Shown in pieces: positions 48,238 through 61,129 of a DNA stretch of 64,000 nt. How positions within the stretch are numbered: position 1 is the first letter of the stretch; each line of letters starts with the position of its first letter. The notes under the pieces are model-generated. The model saw nothing but the letters and a program-made list of their open reading frames with translations, was not told where the DNA came from and made no database searches. The stretch is from Cyclina sinensis (taxonomy: Eukaryota; Mollusca; Bivalvia; Venerida; Veneridae), in NCBI GenBank assembly GCA_012932295.1, contig JAAONU010000002.1, positions 33,257,485 through 33,321,484 of the forward strand, given 5' to 3'. The position numbers were made by a program, and so were the translations under genes.

Positions 48238-51200
48238 ACTTATCCCTCGTGTTGTTTTGATGCTAAGGTCTCTGATATAAACCATTTATTATAATTATAC
48301 TATGAAGCTAGTACTTGACGTGGTCGCGAAACGTAACCTGACTTTTAAAGCTAAATATTACATGAAAAGGGAGTCCAGCGACATAAAAAAATAAGTGTTT
48401 TTCTCAAAATAATTCAAATTTCTAGCTTAACATGCAAGTTGCTGAGCTTGCACCTCCATAATATGAAAAGGCTGATAACATAACATAATCTACTCACTAA
48501 ATTTCGATTTAAAGTCTTTTGTAACTTTTGTCGAAATGCATTTTCACTTTTTTTACGCACTTTGATCTGTTTCGTTTGCATAATGAAAACCAAGGACGCA
48601 AAAATTCGTTTTAAATCGTTCTTTCAATTATTTTTGACATTAATAGGGTTCAAGTTGACCGCGTTTGTACCTCCGTTTCGGTTTTGAGGAAGTAGAGCAT
48701 AATAACTTTGCATCATGGCGTAAACGTAATGTTTCTTTTAAATTGAATGTTAGTAGCATGATCCAATTTATTTTTGCTTTGTAGTCGCTAGAAAGGTGTG
48801 TGGGATTAATTGTAACACATACAGCTTTATGGCTTGTAAAACATTTTAAAATCCCATAAACAGTAATTATTGTTCGTATGTTTTCCGATAAAGTACAATA
48901 TTATTGAATTACGTATTGTATGAGCTAGCATTATGGCATGCCATATGAATGAACACATTCAGTTCATTCATGTCTTTATGTGTTTTGAATTTAAACGGAA
49001 GTAAGAAATAAATAAGGATTTCAAATTTTTATGTTGGGAAAGAAAATCTGAGAAGTAATACAAAACCGGGTATTTATGGTTTTAGTTAGTTATTAAATCA
49101 AACAAATCTAAATAATGCATCCAGGTAATTAGAACCGACTTAATTCAGTTATACTAATAAATGTCATCTTTCTTTTAAATACCATCCTTATTATCCAGCA
49201 AAAAGACGGTGCCACAATCGGATCAAATATTTTATATGTGTTCAATAACAGTAAATTACTCTCCATACGAATGAAGTATAACGTGTTTGTATTTACAAAG
49301 CAAAAACACACAAGTGATCAAATAACAGAACATTTTCAACCGGAAATAATTCTGTAAATACCATTAAATGGCCAATTATGATCAAAATACATGGTAATAA
49401 CATAGGAAAGCCTAATATTAGGGTCTTTTTTAGGAGAGTTTATATTCTATGGTACTGCGTTACTTATTCCGAAAAAGATATATTCATTACTGCAAAGGGA
49501 ATAAAAGATAAACAAAATAAATATCCTTCAAGATAGAACAGGTAATTAACAGAAATCATTAAGTAAACATTACGTTGTGAAAACAGAACAGTGCTAGCAG
49601 AATTAGTGAAGTTCAAAAAATTAAAGAAATAGTGAATGACGTACGAGAAAAATATCCTGCATTTAAAAGTAATGTGCATTTTTCTTTATTCATTAATTGT
49701 TGACTGACTATTTTAGGCCAAACACGTAGTGATTCTGTAGTACAAAACAGAAGAGAAAAAGAACTAAAAAAACCCCCAAAAAAACCGCAACAACAGGATT
49801 TTTTTGCACACCTAGTTATTCTCGGTCTATCAACAGAACTAATGCCCTGGTGTTGTGCATATATTCGAGAAATTAAAAAAAATTGTTTTCAGATGTATAT
49901 ACTAGATAATTGTTTGCTCTGAAAAAATTCAGGAATCACAATAATTAAATGCATTGTGTCTCTCTTATCACGATGCGTGTTAAACTATGTTTCCATAGAA
50001 AGATTGCATAAATGAGTGACGGCTCTCAAAGTACACATCATACGCTTACAAGTTGATACTTTAGGTCACAACTCAGAATTTATATCCGATCAAGGTGTCC
50101 TGAGTCTTACAACTATTTTTCTCCCTGACACTGCATAAACATAGTATATTTTAAGTACATGGGAAGAAACTTTGCAACGCCATTATTATAAAGAAAGGGG
50201 ACCATGTGGGACCGAAATTGGACATAAAATTGCGGACCGACAAGTGCTTTTACAAGTTTTATCGAATTAAGTAAGAAAGCGATAATTCTTCTTGTTATGC
50301 TTTCTATGTCAAACTAAAGGCGCTTTCAAGACATATATGTGTTAGTTCTTGGTATATTGTACTTCCTTAGATTTCTTCGAAGTTTTGCTCGAAGAAAGAG
50401 GAAATTATACTGCGAAAAAGTATGGTACGTTCAGCACTTTTCATTCGACGTTTGCTTTTAGACGTTTCTATACATCAAAGATTACGCGAAAATTTAGGTT
50501 ATTATCATACAAAAAGCATGCGCACATTTTTATTGCGATGGAATAACACCTAACACGTGTTATGATACTTTGCATGTACATAGTATCTTTTACCAACTGA
50601 ACAGATCAAACAATTTCAGACGCCTAAGATTTGCGACCTTATTTTTAAAAAAAAAATCAAAATGGAAGGTGTTATTAACGGACGTGGTGCTTTTACAGTA
50701 AAAGATGTAAAACTGATATAGATGGCAAAAATTAGCAAAACAACTCGAGCAGAATAGCAGAATTGCAAAAAACAGAACAACTCCAGCAGAATAGCAGAAT
50801 GGCAATATAGCAGAACAACTTTTAGAAAGACAAAAGTCTAATTGAGTCTTATAGTTTTCTACCGAAGTTTGCCCTGCGTCTAGCTGTCCGTCTCTCCGTC
50901 CGACTCTTTGGAAATCTTGATCCCGCGATAACATAAAATATGTATAAATTAAGTTTACGAAACCTGTTATATGAATACATGGAAACATAGAGATTACTTT
51001 TTCTATTGCTTTTCACTTTGTTTTCATCCTCGGATCAAATTTTTGGTTGCTATGGTGACAGAAACAGTAAAAAATATGGTTTTAACAGATGTGTGTTTTT
51101 TTTTACTGAAAAGGTGTTCGAGCTGGGTTAATGAAAATAAGTATGTAAATAGATGGCAATGTGGAGATAATGTTTTGTTTCCTTTTGTCAAACTTGTGGT

Positions 51201-51347
51201 TCGTGAAATTAGTCTATCAGCTAACATATAAAAATAGAACAAAATAAATGACAAAACGTTCTAGTAGAAAAACTTGAGCAGAACAGCAGAATAGTAAACA
51301 ACTCCAGCACAGGAGCAAGGTAATTTTTATCCATTGAAAGAAAAACC

Positions 51348-53950
51348 GGCAGATCAGCAGAATAACAGAACTACTCCAGCAGAATAGCAGAACAACTCCA
51401 GCAGAATAGCAGAACTACTCCACAGAATAGCAGAACTACTCCAGCAGAATAGCAGTTAACTCCAGCAGAATAGCAGAACTACTCCACAGAATAGCAGAAC
51501 AACTCCAGCAGAATAGCAGTACTACTCCACAGAATAGCAGAACTACTCCGGCAGAATAGCAGAACAACTCCAGCAGAATAGCAGAACTACTCCACAGAAT
51601 AACAGAACAACTCCAGCAGAAAAGCAGAACTACTCCAGCAGAATAGCAGAACAACTCCAGCAGAATAGCAGAACAACTCCAGCAGAATAGCAGAACAACT
51701 CCAGCAGAATAGCAGAACTACTCCACAGAATAGCAGAACAACTCCAGCAGAATAGCAGAACTACTCCACCAGAATAGCAGAACAACTCCAGCAGAATAGC
51801 AGTACTACTCCACAGAATAGCAGAACTACTCCAGCAGAATAGCAGAACAACTCCAGCAGAATAGCAGAACTACTCCACAGAATAACAGAACAACTCCAGC
51901 AGAATAGCAGAACAACTCCAGCAGAATAGCAGAACAACTCCAGCAGAATAGCAGAACAACTCCAGCAGAATAGCAGAACAACTCCAGCAGAATAGCAGAA
52001 CTACTCCACAGAATAGCAGAACAACTCCAGCAGAATAGCAGAACTACCCCAGCAGAATAGCAGAACAACTCCAGCAGAATAGCAGAACTACTCCACAGAA
52101 TAGCAGAACAACTCCAGCAGAATAGCAGAACTACTCCAGCAGAATAGCAGAACTACTCCACAGAATAGCAGAACTACTCCAGCAGAATAGCAGAACTACT
52201 CCACAGAATAGCAGAACAACTCCAGCAGAATAGCAGAACTACTCCACCAGAATAGCAGAACAACTCCAGCAGAATAGCAGTACTACTCCACAGAATAGCA
52301 GAACTACTCCAGCAGAATAGCAGAACAACTCCAGCAGAATAGCAGAACTACTCCACAGAATAACAGAACAACTCCAGCAGAATAGCAGAACAACTCCAGC
52401 AGAATAGCAGAACAACTCCAGCAGAATAGCAGAACAACTCCAGCAGAATAGCAGAACAACTCCAGCAGAATAGCAGAACTACTCCACAGAATAGCAGAAC
52501 AACTCCAGCAGAATAGCAGAACTACTCCAGCAGAATAGCAGAACAACTCCAGCAGAATAGCAGAACTACTCCACAGAATAGCAGAACAACTCCAGCAGAA
52601 TAGCAGAACTACTCCAGCAGAATAGCAGAACTACTCCACAGAATAGCAGAACTACTCCAGCAGAATAGCAGAACTACTCCACAGAATAGCAGAACAACTC
52701 CAGCAGAATAGCAGAACTACTCCACAGAATAGCAGAACAACTCCAGCAGAATAGCAGAACTACTCCACAGAATAGCAGAACTACTTCAGCAGAATAGCAG
52801 AATTACTCCACAGAAGAGCAGAACTACTCCAGCAGAACAGCAGAACTACTCCACAGAATAGCAAAACTACTCCAGCAGAATAGCAGAACTACTCCACAGA
52901 ATAGCAGAACTACTCCAGCAGAATAGCAGAATTACTCCACAGAAGAGCAGAACTACTCCAGCAGAATAGCAGAACTACTCCACAGAATAGCAGAACAACT
53001 CCAGCAGAATAGCAGAACTACTCCAGCAGAATAGCAGAACAACTCCAGCAGAATAGCAGAACTACTCCACAGAATAGCAGAACAACTCCAGCAGAATAGC
53101 AGAACTACTCCAGCAGAATAGCAGAACTACTCCACAGAATAGCAGAACAACTCCAGCAGAATAGCAGAACTACTCCACAGAATAGCAGAACAACTCCAGC
53201 AGAATAGCAGAACTACTCCACAGAATAGCAGAACTACTTCAGCAGAATAGCAGAATTACTCCACAGAAGAGCAGAACTACTCTAGCAGAACAGCAGAACT
53301 ACTCCACAGAATAGCAAAACTACTCCAGCAGAATAGCAGAACTACTCCACAGAATAGCAGAACTACTCCACAGAATAGCAGAACTACTCCACCAGAATAG
53401 CAGAACTACTCCACAGAATAGCAGAACAACTCCAGCAGAATAGCAGAACTACTCCACAGAATAGCAGAACAACTCCAGCAGAATAGCAGAATTACTCCAC
53501 AGAAGAGCAGAACTACTCCAGCAGAATAGCAGAACTACTCCACAGAATAGCAGAACAACTCCAGCAGAATAGCAGAACTACTCCAGCAGAATAGCAGAAC
53601 AACTCCAGCAGAATAGCAGAACTACTCCACAGAATAGCAGAACTACTCCACCAGAATAGCAGAACTACTCCACAGAATAGCAGAACAACTCCAGCAGAAT
53701 AGCAGAACTACTCCACAGAATAGCAGAACAACTCCAGCAGAATAGCAGAACTACTCCAGCAGAATAGCAGAACTACTCCAGCAGAATAGCAGAACAACTC
53801 CAGCAGAATAGCAGAACTACTCCACAGAATAGCAGAACAACTCAAGCAGAATAGCAGAACTACTCCAGCAGAATAGCAGAACTACTCCAGCAGAATAGCA
53901 GAACAACTCCAGCAGAATAGCAGTTAACTCCAGCAGAAAAGCAGAACAAC
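51348..53950 (-). repeat. 21/22-bp minisatellite array, copy B (about 2.6 kb)
   Basis: Same two unit types as in copy A, about 120 units. Higher-order structure is visible: 51826-52068 recurs at 52304-52546 with a 478-bp offset, and the variant block starting 'ctacttcagcagaatag' at 52781 recurs at 53234 (offset 453). Expansion therefore went by large block duplications. ORFs on the minus strand are by-products. Confidence 0.95.
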
Positions 53951-54069
53951 TTTCAAAACGATTAAATAAAGTCTAATTGAGTTTTATAGCTTTCTACCGA
54001 TATTTGCCCTCCGTCTATCTGTCCGTCTGTCCGCCCGAAATCTGGATCCCGCGATAACCGCGGCCTAAG

Positions 54070-54650
54070 ATATATTTGAATTTATTATTATACCTTTTTT
54101 AATAAAAAAAGAAAAACATTGGAAAAGTACACCTAAACTCCTTTTGTTATTTTGTTTGTTTGAACTGGTATAAGTAATGATGCACTATGTATATCTTAGG
54201 CCGCTAGCAGCCTAAGAATAACAAAAACTAAAGATAGCAAATACTTCTTTTCATGACAAACTCTCTTTTTGAATTCTCAAAAATACACCCGAAACCCCTT
54301 TAATTGTTGTTGTTGACATTTAGTTCAAAGATTTTATTTCTACTGTGATACACAATGCATATTTTAGGCCGATAGGCTGCTTGGTCGCTAACAACTTTCA
54401 GATAACAAGTACTTCTTTTCATGAAAAATCCTCTTCTTTGAATTTGCCAAAAAGAGTACGTATCTAGCCCCTTTTATTGTTGTTGATAGTTAACACTTTG
54501 TTCATAAATATTATTTCTGTTGTGATTAACAATGTATATCTTAGGTCGCCAAGCCGCTACCGTTAGGCCACCAGGCCGCCAGACCGCTGCAGTTAGGCCG
54601 CTAGGTCGCTAGTCTGCCAGGGCGCCAACTTCACCAACATTTTTGAAAAA
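54070..54650. repeat. right-hand tandem units of copy B (shortened)
   Basis: As at 46440-47345 but missing the stretch equal to about 46605-46900. The missing piece lies between similar 'aacaaaaacttct/agtaaatacttct' blocks, as expected from recombination between units. Confidence 0.7.
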
Positions 54651-54812
54651 CATTTTGTTGTCAAAATAGCATTTCAATAACTGTTGTGTAAAACAGTGTG
54701 TAAAACCAAAAGCAGTTATATTTTGATACACTTTCCTGGTAAAACATAAACTAATCCTAAAAAAAATTTCAAAATGTTTATTTGAAAATGACCCCTAAAG
54801 GCAAAAAGGTAA

Positions 54813-55820
54813 AATGGCATTATCAAAGCAGCAACATGTACTTTATAAAATATCCCATTTTCTGCTCAACTACTTGTCTTACAAAATTTATAGTCACACT
54901 CTAAAAAGATGATTATTCACTAAAATATGAGAACTCCTGGGCGGTGATTAATATATGAAAGGGAAGGTTGTTTTGACTATCAAACATTCTCATGAAACAC
55001 TGTTTAAATTTAAAAAAAAAACGTAATTACCGAACGATCTATCACATGTCTAGAAAGAAGTTCATGTTTTTTCAAACATTCTAATTTATGATATTGTTGA
55101 CTTTGATTGATTCGAGATGCCATTCCGATAGGTGGGCACTGCACTTAGAGTCGCTAAACATTTTTTTTCAGCATTGTTGACTGTCCAATGTGATTGTTTT
55201 TTTTTACTCAGACTTCTTTTTAAATACATTTATAAGCCCTATGTATAGTAACACGATGAAAATCTATTTGAGAAAACATTTTTTTTTTTCATTTTGTAAC
55301 GAAAATTTCCGCCAGGAAAGGTTTTTTTCGCCATTATTTATTGGTGGTGTGGGCTGGGTATTTACTCCTCCTAAAATTAACTTGAAAACTATAATAAACT
55401 GATAGGTTTCCTCGACATAATGTGCCGTTACGCGACATTTAAGACAATTCATTATTATTTGACAATGTAACTTTTCTCTAAAAGCATCTGCAACGAAGAT
55501 TTCCTAATGTATTTTTTCCAGTAGACATGAGTATTATTTGAGCGTTATATCTCAAACATATTGTCATGTTGATCTTAGATGGCAAACGCGTTTACTAAAA
55601 TGCTTTACTTTAAACATATTTTATTTACTTATATAAACATGCAATATACACAGAATATATACAAACATAGAAATATAATAAATACTAGTAAATAGGCCGC
55701 GCAACTAGTTCTGTCAAAAAGTGGTTCAATAATCACAGTTTTTATTACAGACGTCCAAAATGCATACAAATAGGCTCAATGAAGAAAAAACTAGTGGGGG
55801 GCTGAAAAATTTATTTAGAC
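54813..55820. other. no recognised gene
   Basis: AT-rich DNA between copy B and the inverted copy C. Poly-T runs occur near 55160 and 55280. The short ORFs have no motif. Confidence 0.4.
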
Positions 55821-55845
55821 ATTTTTGTCTTTCTTTGTAAAATTA

Positions 55846-56430
55846 TGTTCTGCTATTCTATTATTCTGCTGGATTTGTTCTGCTATTCTGCTGGAGTTGT
55901 TCTGCTATTCGACTATTCTGCTGGATTTGTTCTCCTATTTTGCAGGAGTTGTTTTGCTATTCTTCTTTTCTGCCGGATTTGCTCTACTATTCTGCAATTC
56001 TGCTGGATTTGTTCTGCTATTCTGCTGGTGTTGTTTTGGTATTCTGCTAGAGTTGTTTTGCCATTCTACTATTTTGCTAGATTTGTTCTGCTATTCTGCC
56101 ATTCTCCTGGACTTGTTTTGCTCTTCTGCTGGTGTTTTTCTGCTATTCTGCTTGAGTTGTTCTGCTGTTGGGCTATTCTGCCATTCAGCTATTTTGCTGA
56201 AGTTGTTCTGCTATTCTACTATTCAGCTGGAGTTGTTCTGCTATTCTACTGGATTTTTTTCAGCTATTCTGCTGGATTTGTTCTGCTATTCTACTATTCT
56301 GCTGGATTTGTTCTGCCATTCTGCTGGATTTGTTCTGCTATTCTGCTGGTGTTTTTCTTCTATTCTGCTTGAGTTGTTCTGCTGTTTTGCCATTCTGCTA
56401 TTCTGCTGGTGATGTTCTGCTATTCCATTG
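55846..56430 (+). repeat. minisatellite of copy C, part 1
   Basis: Units such as 'ttctgctattctgctggagt' and variants (ctggattt, ctggtgtt, ccattctg), the reverse complement of the A/B units and more variable. The 195-codon (55825-56412) and 175-codon (55845-56372) ORFs overlap in two frames, showing that they are repeat by-products. Confidence 0.9.
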
Positions 56431-56747
56431 TTCTATTGAAGCTTTTCTTTCAACAGAAAAACTATAATTCACTAACAGCTAATAATGCAATAATGATAAC
56501 ATGTTTGTTGCAGAAATGTTTTGTTTTTTTTACGATAAAGTTGTTCTTTTAACAGAATTAAATTGTTTTTATTACAATTTTATTACAATTTTTCCCGCAA
56601 AAAAGTCTAAGACTAATGTTAATTGCATAAAGACGCAAGGTCATATGACAAAAAAATTAGATTAAAATAACAAAAACACATTTTCATAGTTTCTTAGATC
56701 ACGGCTTTGTGACGCAATAACTCATCTAGACATTTTCTCTTCTGAAT
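56431..56747. other. interruption of the copy C minisatellite
   Basis: About 315 bp of AT-rich non-repeat sequence splits the array in two. It has no recognised origin; it could be an insertion. Confidence 0.45.
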
Positions 56748-57005
56748 AATGTTCTGCTATTCTGTCATTCTGCTATTCTGCTGGAGTTGTTCTGCCATTC
56801 TGCTGGAGTTGTTCTGCTATTCTATTGGAGTTGTTCTGCTATTTTTTTGGCTGGAGTTATCTGCTATTCTGCTGTAGTTATTCTGATATTCTGCTGGAGT
56901 TATTCTGCTATTCTGCATGAAAGATTAACAGCGGACTTCTGGAGTTGTTCTGCTGTTCTGTTATTCTAACTTCACACAGACGTATTGCTATTCTACTGGA
57001 GTTGT
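56748..57005 (+). repeat. minisatellite of copy C, part 2
   Basis: Same 'ctgctattctgctggagttg' units as 55846-56430, with more mutations. Confidence 0.85.
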
Positions 57006-57589
57006 TTCTTCAATGATAAAAAGACCCATCTGTTAAAGTCATATTTTTGCTGTTTCTGTTACCATAGCAACCGGACTTTTAGTCAAGGAAAAAAAGTAAC
57101 TTACATAATCTTCATGTTGCCATGTATTCATATATCAAGTTTCATCAACTTAATTTATATGGTTTTTATGTTACCGCGGAATCCCGATAATGACAATCGG
57201 ACTGACAGACGGACAGACAGATTAAGGGTAAACGTCGGTAGATAACTATAAAACTCCATTAGAATTTTTGTCTTTTTGAAAAAACTGAAAATTGTTCTGC
57301 TATTCTGCTTGAATAGTTCTGCTTATCTAACTTCATACAGACGTACTAATTATCATTTGCGCTGGACGTGTTCCATCGCAGTATTCTACTTATTCTATGC
57401 TATTGGAGAAAATATGAAAACTGCATTAAGTTTCATAAAATACGTTCAGTCGACGTTCTTGTTTGTTTAAGACCGTAGTTATTGGTAGACTTCCCAAAAT
57501 GCAAACTAAAATTGGGTTTCCGCAATACAATTAATATATTTTGATAATAAATAAAAGCAATACTACTGTCCACTTTTGAAGAAAACCTA

Positions 57590-58430
57590 TAATGATCAGT
57601 CGCATCTTCACTCCCTGCATTGATTAGTAGGATACACAGAGCTTATACAATTTAGGTATCGTTTTTAAGCTCTTTCCACTTTCTCCTAGTCATCAGGAAC
57701 TACAGTATGATGATTTATTTTGGTGTTTTCAAGGACGCTTTTGAAACTGGGTCATGTGGGATCAAGAATAGGTCACCTCATCAGTAGAAAACATTGTGAG
57801 CTCTGGAGAACACATTTTCGCCAATTGCTACATTAGGTCTAAAACTAGGTGATCATTTTAGATCAAACGTTTGTACACTCAGAAGGTCACAATTTTATCC
57901 AAATCCGAATTTTTATCGTTTTGCAAGAATTGGTAATATCTCTAAAGAAATAAACAGCGGATTTTTTTTTTTGTATTTTGGAAAACCACGTCACAAGCTT
58001 GGTTCAGCAGTAAATAGTTTGAACAGATGTAAAATTTTTGGCTAAATACTCATGGAAATTGGTAAGAATAGGTAGTCTGATGATTTCCAAGATGAAGGTT
58101 ATGTGGTGTGAAAGTCTAGGGCACCTGCTCAGTAGAAAACTTGATGATCAATCCAGAGGTCTCTATTCAGGCAAGACATCTTGAAATTTGACTACAGTTT
58201 GCCTTGATGATTTTAGATGAAATTCAGATTAAAAGCAAGATTACCAGCTCAGATCACTGGTATTTCAACACTTAATAGGTCCAACATCTTTAATCCATTT
58301 AGCTAGTTACTTCTGTATGATCTGCCGGTAGAGATTTACACTGGGTCACACGCGGTTATGTGTGTTACTTAGATGGAATGAAAAAATCATATCTCTGACG
58401 ATCACGTTTTCAAGAAGGACAGTTGAACTC
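57590..58430 (+). repeat. decayed tandem repeat with 'aggtcacctNNtcagtagaaaac' units
   Basis: Blocks 'actgggtcatgtgggatcaa', 'ggtcacctcatcagtagaaa' (57770) and 'gggcacctgctcagtagaaa' (58118) recur at about 350 bp. The pattern resembles another array family common in bivalves. No coding potential. Confidence 0.5.
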
Positions 58431-59064
58431 CGGTGTAAGCGACACTGGCCCATCACTGCCCTTCTGTTTAACGGATCTGATGACTAAATAGATCTGTTTA
58501 ATATTACATTTGCAATCCATTAAGTAATCTTGTGAGCGGAAAAAAGAAACACATAATAGTGAGAAAAATGACAATAAACGATTTCATAGAGTTTGATTAA
58601 TAAATCCAAAAAAATCAACGTTTAAAGTTGATTGGTTTTTGAAACAACTATCAGGGGCTTGTATTTTCGTTACACACACTGCTTTGTCCTGCGTTGTTCA
58701 TGCATTAAGTTATTAGCATCATTGACCTAAATGAATGCCTTCAATAGAATAGGGTGTCTGCTACAGGATATATATATATAAACAAAAAAACAGTTTAAAT
58801 CATTCGACAACAATTATTAAATACGTTCTTCGGTCGGTGTTACAGTGGGAAAATTATCTTATATCTGTTTAGAAACTTGGCTACAAGATCTGACTTCGAG
58901 ACACATGTCATACATATTAATTTATGCTCGAGCTGACTTCTGACGTCCGCTTAGTAAATTTATGTCCTATTTTAATTCCTCAGGGAGATTAAAACTTGTT
59001 TATAGACGGCAAGAACATGGAATCCAGAGTAAGTCTGAAAACCTTCCCAAACACTATTGCCTGA
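58431..59064. other. no recognised feature; short AT run
   Basis: Intergenic. A short 'tatatatatataa' run lies at about 58768-58780. Confidence 0.4.
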
Positions 59065-59277
59065 TTTACGAGATTTACGAGTAAAAAGACAGATCACATT
59101 TTTTCTGAATTAGAGAATTTTAATCTTCCATTGAGACATCTCTCTGCTCATTTTTATAAATCTCTTCTACGATGTTTTAATTATAGAGATGAAACAAACA
59201 CAACAGTATTTTCACCGACTGATTATATAAAAGGACTAACATATCTGATAGAAGATGGAAGCGCGGACTTAGAATAA
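59065..59277 (+). CDS. orphan open frame, possible terminal exon
   Basis: A 70-codon open stretch runs from just after a TGA to TAA (59275-59277), with protein-like content: SELENFNLPLRHLSAHFYKS near the start and FSPTDYIKGLTYLIEDGSAD near the end. It has no ATG, so it would be an exon; an 'aaagacag' acceptor-like site lies at 59085-59092. No family is recognised. It does not look like the repeats around it. In DNA this AT-rich a stretch this long is only mildly unusual, so it may be chance or the relic of a gene. Confidence 0.25.
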   Translation, partial: FTRFTSKKTDHIFSELENFNLPLRHLSAHFYKSLLRCFNYRDETNTTVFSPTDYIKGLTYLIEDGSADLE

Positions 59278-61120
59278 TATGAAAATATATACACTTGTAA
59301 AAGTCTGTTTTTGCCTGACATGTTTGATGGTTACTTAACAGTCAAGTTGTCTGTTAATTTCACTAATATTCCAAACAATGTATTACAGGTGCGGATGGTA
59401 GAGGAGATGGATAAAGAAGCAACAAAGGAACCAAAAACTACAGGCAAGTTTTGTTTCTTTAACAGGCGCGGTTCCAGAAGGTGTCCAACAGTTATGTTCA
59501 GCGATTTTGATAACTTATCACAGTATTTATGAGCGTTATGGAAGTTTACTTTTAATTTACTTTTACAGTATTTTAGCACATCTTACGGTAAACCCAGGTG
59601 CGTCGATCCGTGCATATCAATTTACATTGCCTAAAGGAAATGTTAACTTAATATTAATGTACGAGTGTTACAGCGACTTAAAACAGGGTAGCTGAAACTT
59701 GAGCGGTTTGTTCAACAAAACCAATCACCTGCTTTTTTAATAGCATACATATCTCCAAACAAAGAAACGAAAACAATACATCTACTATTCGGTAACTGAG
59801 CTTTATTCGAGCGAACTTTCACGAACAAACATAAACAAACCTTAATACGAGCACTGGCCTTTTGTTTGCTGCTGTAAATATGTTTTATCGCCCTGACTTC
59901 CGTAAATTAATGTAAGAAGGCGTGGCGTTAAAACATAAAAAATAATTTATCTTAGTAGTTGTATACAATAATGAGTACTTTGGTTCGATAGTATTAAACT
60001 GTAGAATATGATACTGTTTAAAGAGTACTGGAGACAGTTATGGTGACTGAAATACTAGACTCCTGTCATAATGGCTTTCAGATATTATATCTCGGATGTT
60101 TGAATATTAAATCAAAAAGGTGATGCAAATTGTGCGTAAAACATCATCTTAACATTGAACAGGTGACACTAATGACAGACTTACTGTCACTGGGTGTGGG
60201 CTAGAATAAAGTATAGAACAGAAAAAAACGGACAGGGAAGTACGAAAAGGGAAGCAGTGGTCTTTGATAACTCCACTAGAAACGTTTTTATCTTGGCAGT
60301 AATTATCCTACTATAATGCTTTTTATAGAACTTTTTTTTCTGGATAAAGTTTTTATTGCATTTACTGTATATACATATAGTATACTGAATTATTTAATGC
60401 TACGCGAGAATTCAACTAGTATTTGATCGACAGCAAAATATACCTTTTGAACTGTTTTAAGGTATCATGTTCAACGAAAATTGAAACTGTATTCTGACAT
60501 ACATAGCAAGGGTAGTTAGGGTATCATTATCTTCTTGCAAAATGTCGTCAATGAATTGCACTTTTACAAACTTCACTGCACTTTTTTTGCAAATAGGCAA
60601 ACATTCCAACCTTTTTTTCTAAGTCTGACATGAAACCCTACAGCAATGCAGTCCGTAATGGAAACATTTTGGTTGCTTACAATCAAAAACAAAAAGTACA
60701 TCAAAAATGAGAATAACTGAACTGTTATTATAAACATTGAACTTACCCAGCCCACTTCATGGTAGGAGGAAGATATCAATTCAGATTAAATGTATCAGTC
60801 GTGTTTCAAGTTTGCTTTCACTGATAAATATAGATACATGTTCACAGTATGTATGAGGAGTGCAGCGAATAATTACTAAAATAGCTTGTTACTTATTTTC
60901 ATTTTTAAACCATTTTAAGGCGTTATAAGATTCGAAATATACTTCTCGAAATTTGCTGAGGATAACATTTAAAACGTGTGTTACTTCTGTTTAATTGTGA
61001 TGAATAAAACATTAATAAGTTTCTTAAACGGCATTATGTTAGAAATTTATTTTATTATATTAATAATCATCATTGAAATGTTCATGACGTCTTGAAATAT
61101 GGAAACTCAGGATCTCAATA
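59278..61120. other. no firmly supported gene
   Basis: A possible small exon follows 'ttattacag' at about 59390 (RMVEEMDKEATKEP...), ending near 59440, but I could not place it in a family or join it to other exons. The remainder is AT-rich intergenic DNA. Confidence 0.3.
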
Positions 61121-61129
61121 TAGTAATCT

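Larger units (their letters stand above)
48238..54812. repeat. 6-kb repeat, copy B, with expanded minisatellite
   Basis: Partner of 41655-47483, same orientation. It lacks the 420-bp hairpin element, lacks about 297 bp of the right-hand tandem units (junction near 54228), and its main minisatellite is more than twice as long. Flanks to either side are not alike in the two copies. Confidence 0.85.
55846..57475 (-). repeat. copy C of the 6-kb repeat family: inverted and diverged
   Basis: The order is the reverse of copy A 44.4-46.3 kb: minisatellite (55846-56430 and 56748-57000), then 'gttaccatagcaac' (reverse of gttgctatggtgac), then 'tgccatgtattcatat', then 'gacagacggacagacaga' and 'ggtagataactataaaactc', then a small minisatellite patch at 57285-57330. 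Only this inner part is recognisable, and sequence identity is clearly lower than between A and B. Confidence 0.75.

Noticed and set aside
51348..53950. CRISPR array
   Set aside because: Units abut without unique spacers, differ among themselves, and lie in an intron-containing eukaryotic genome with no cas genes.
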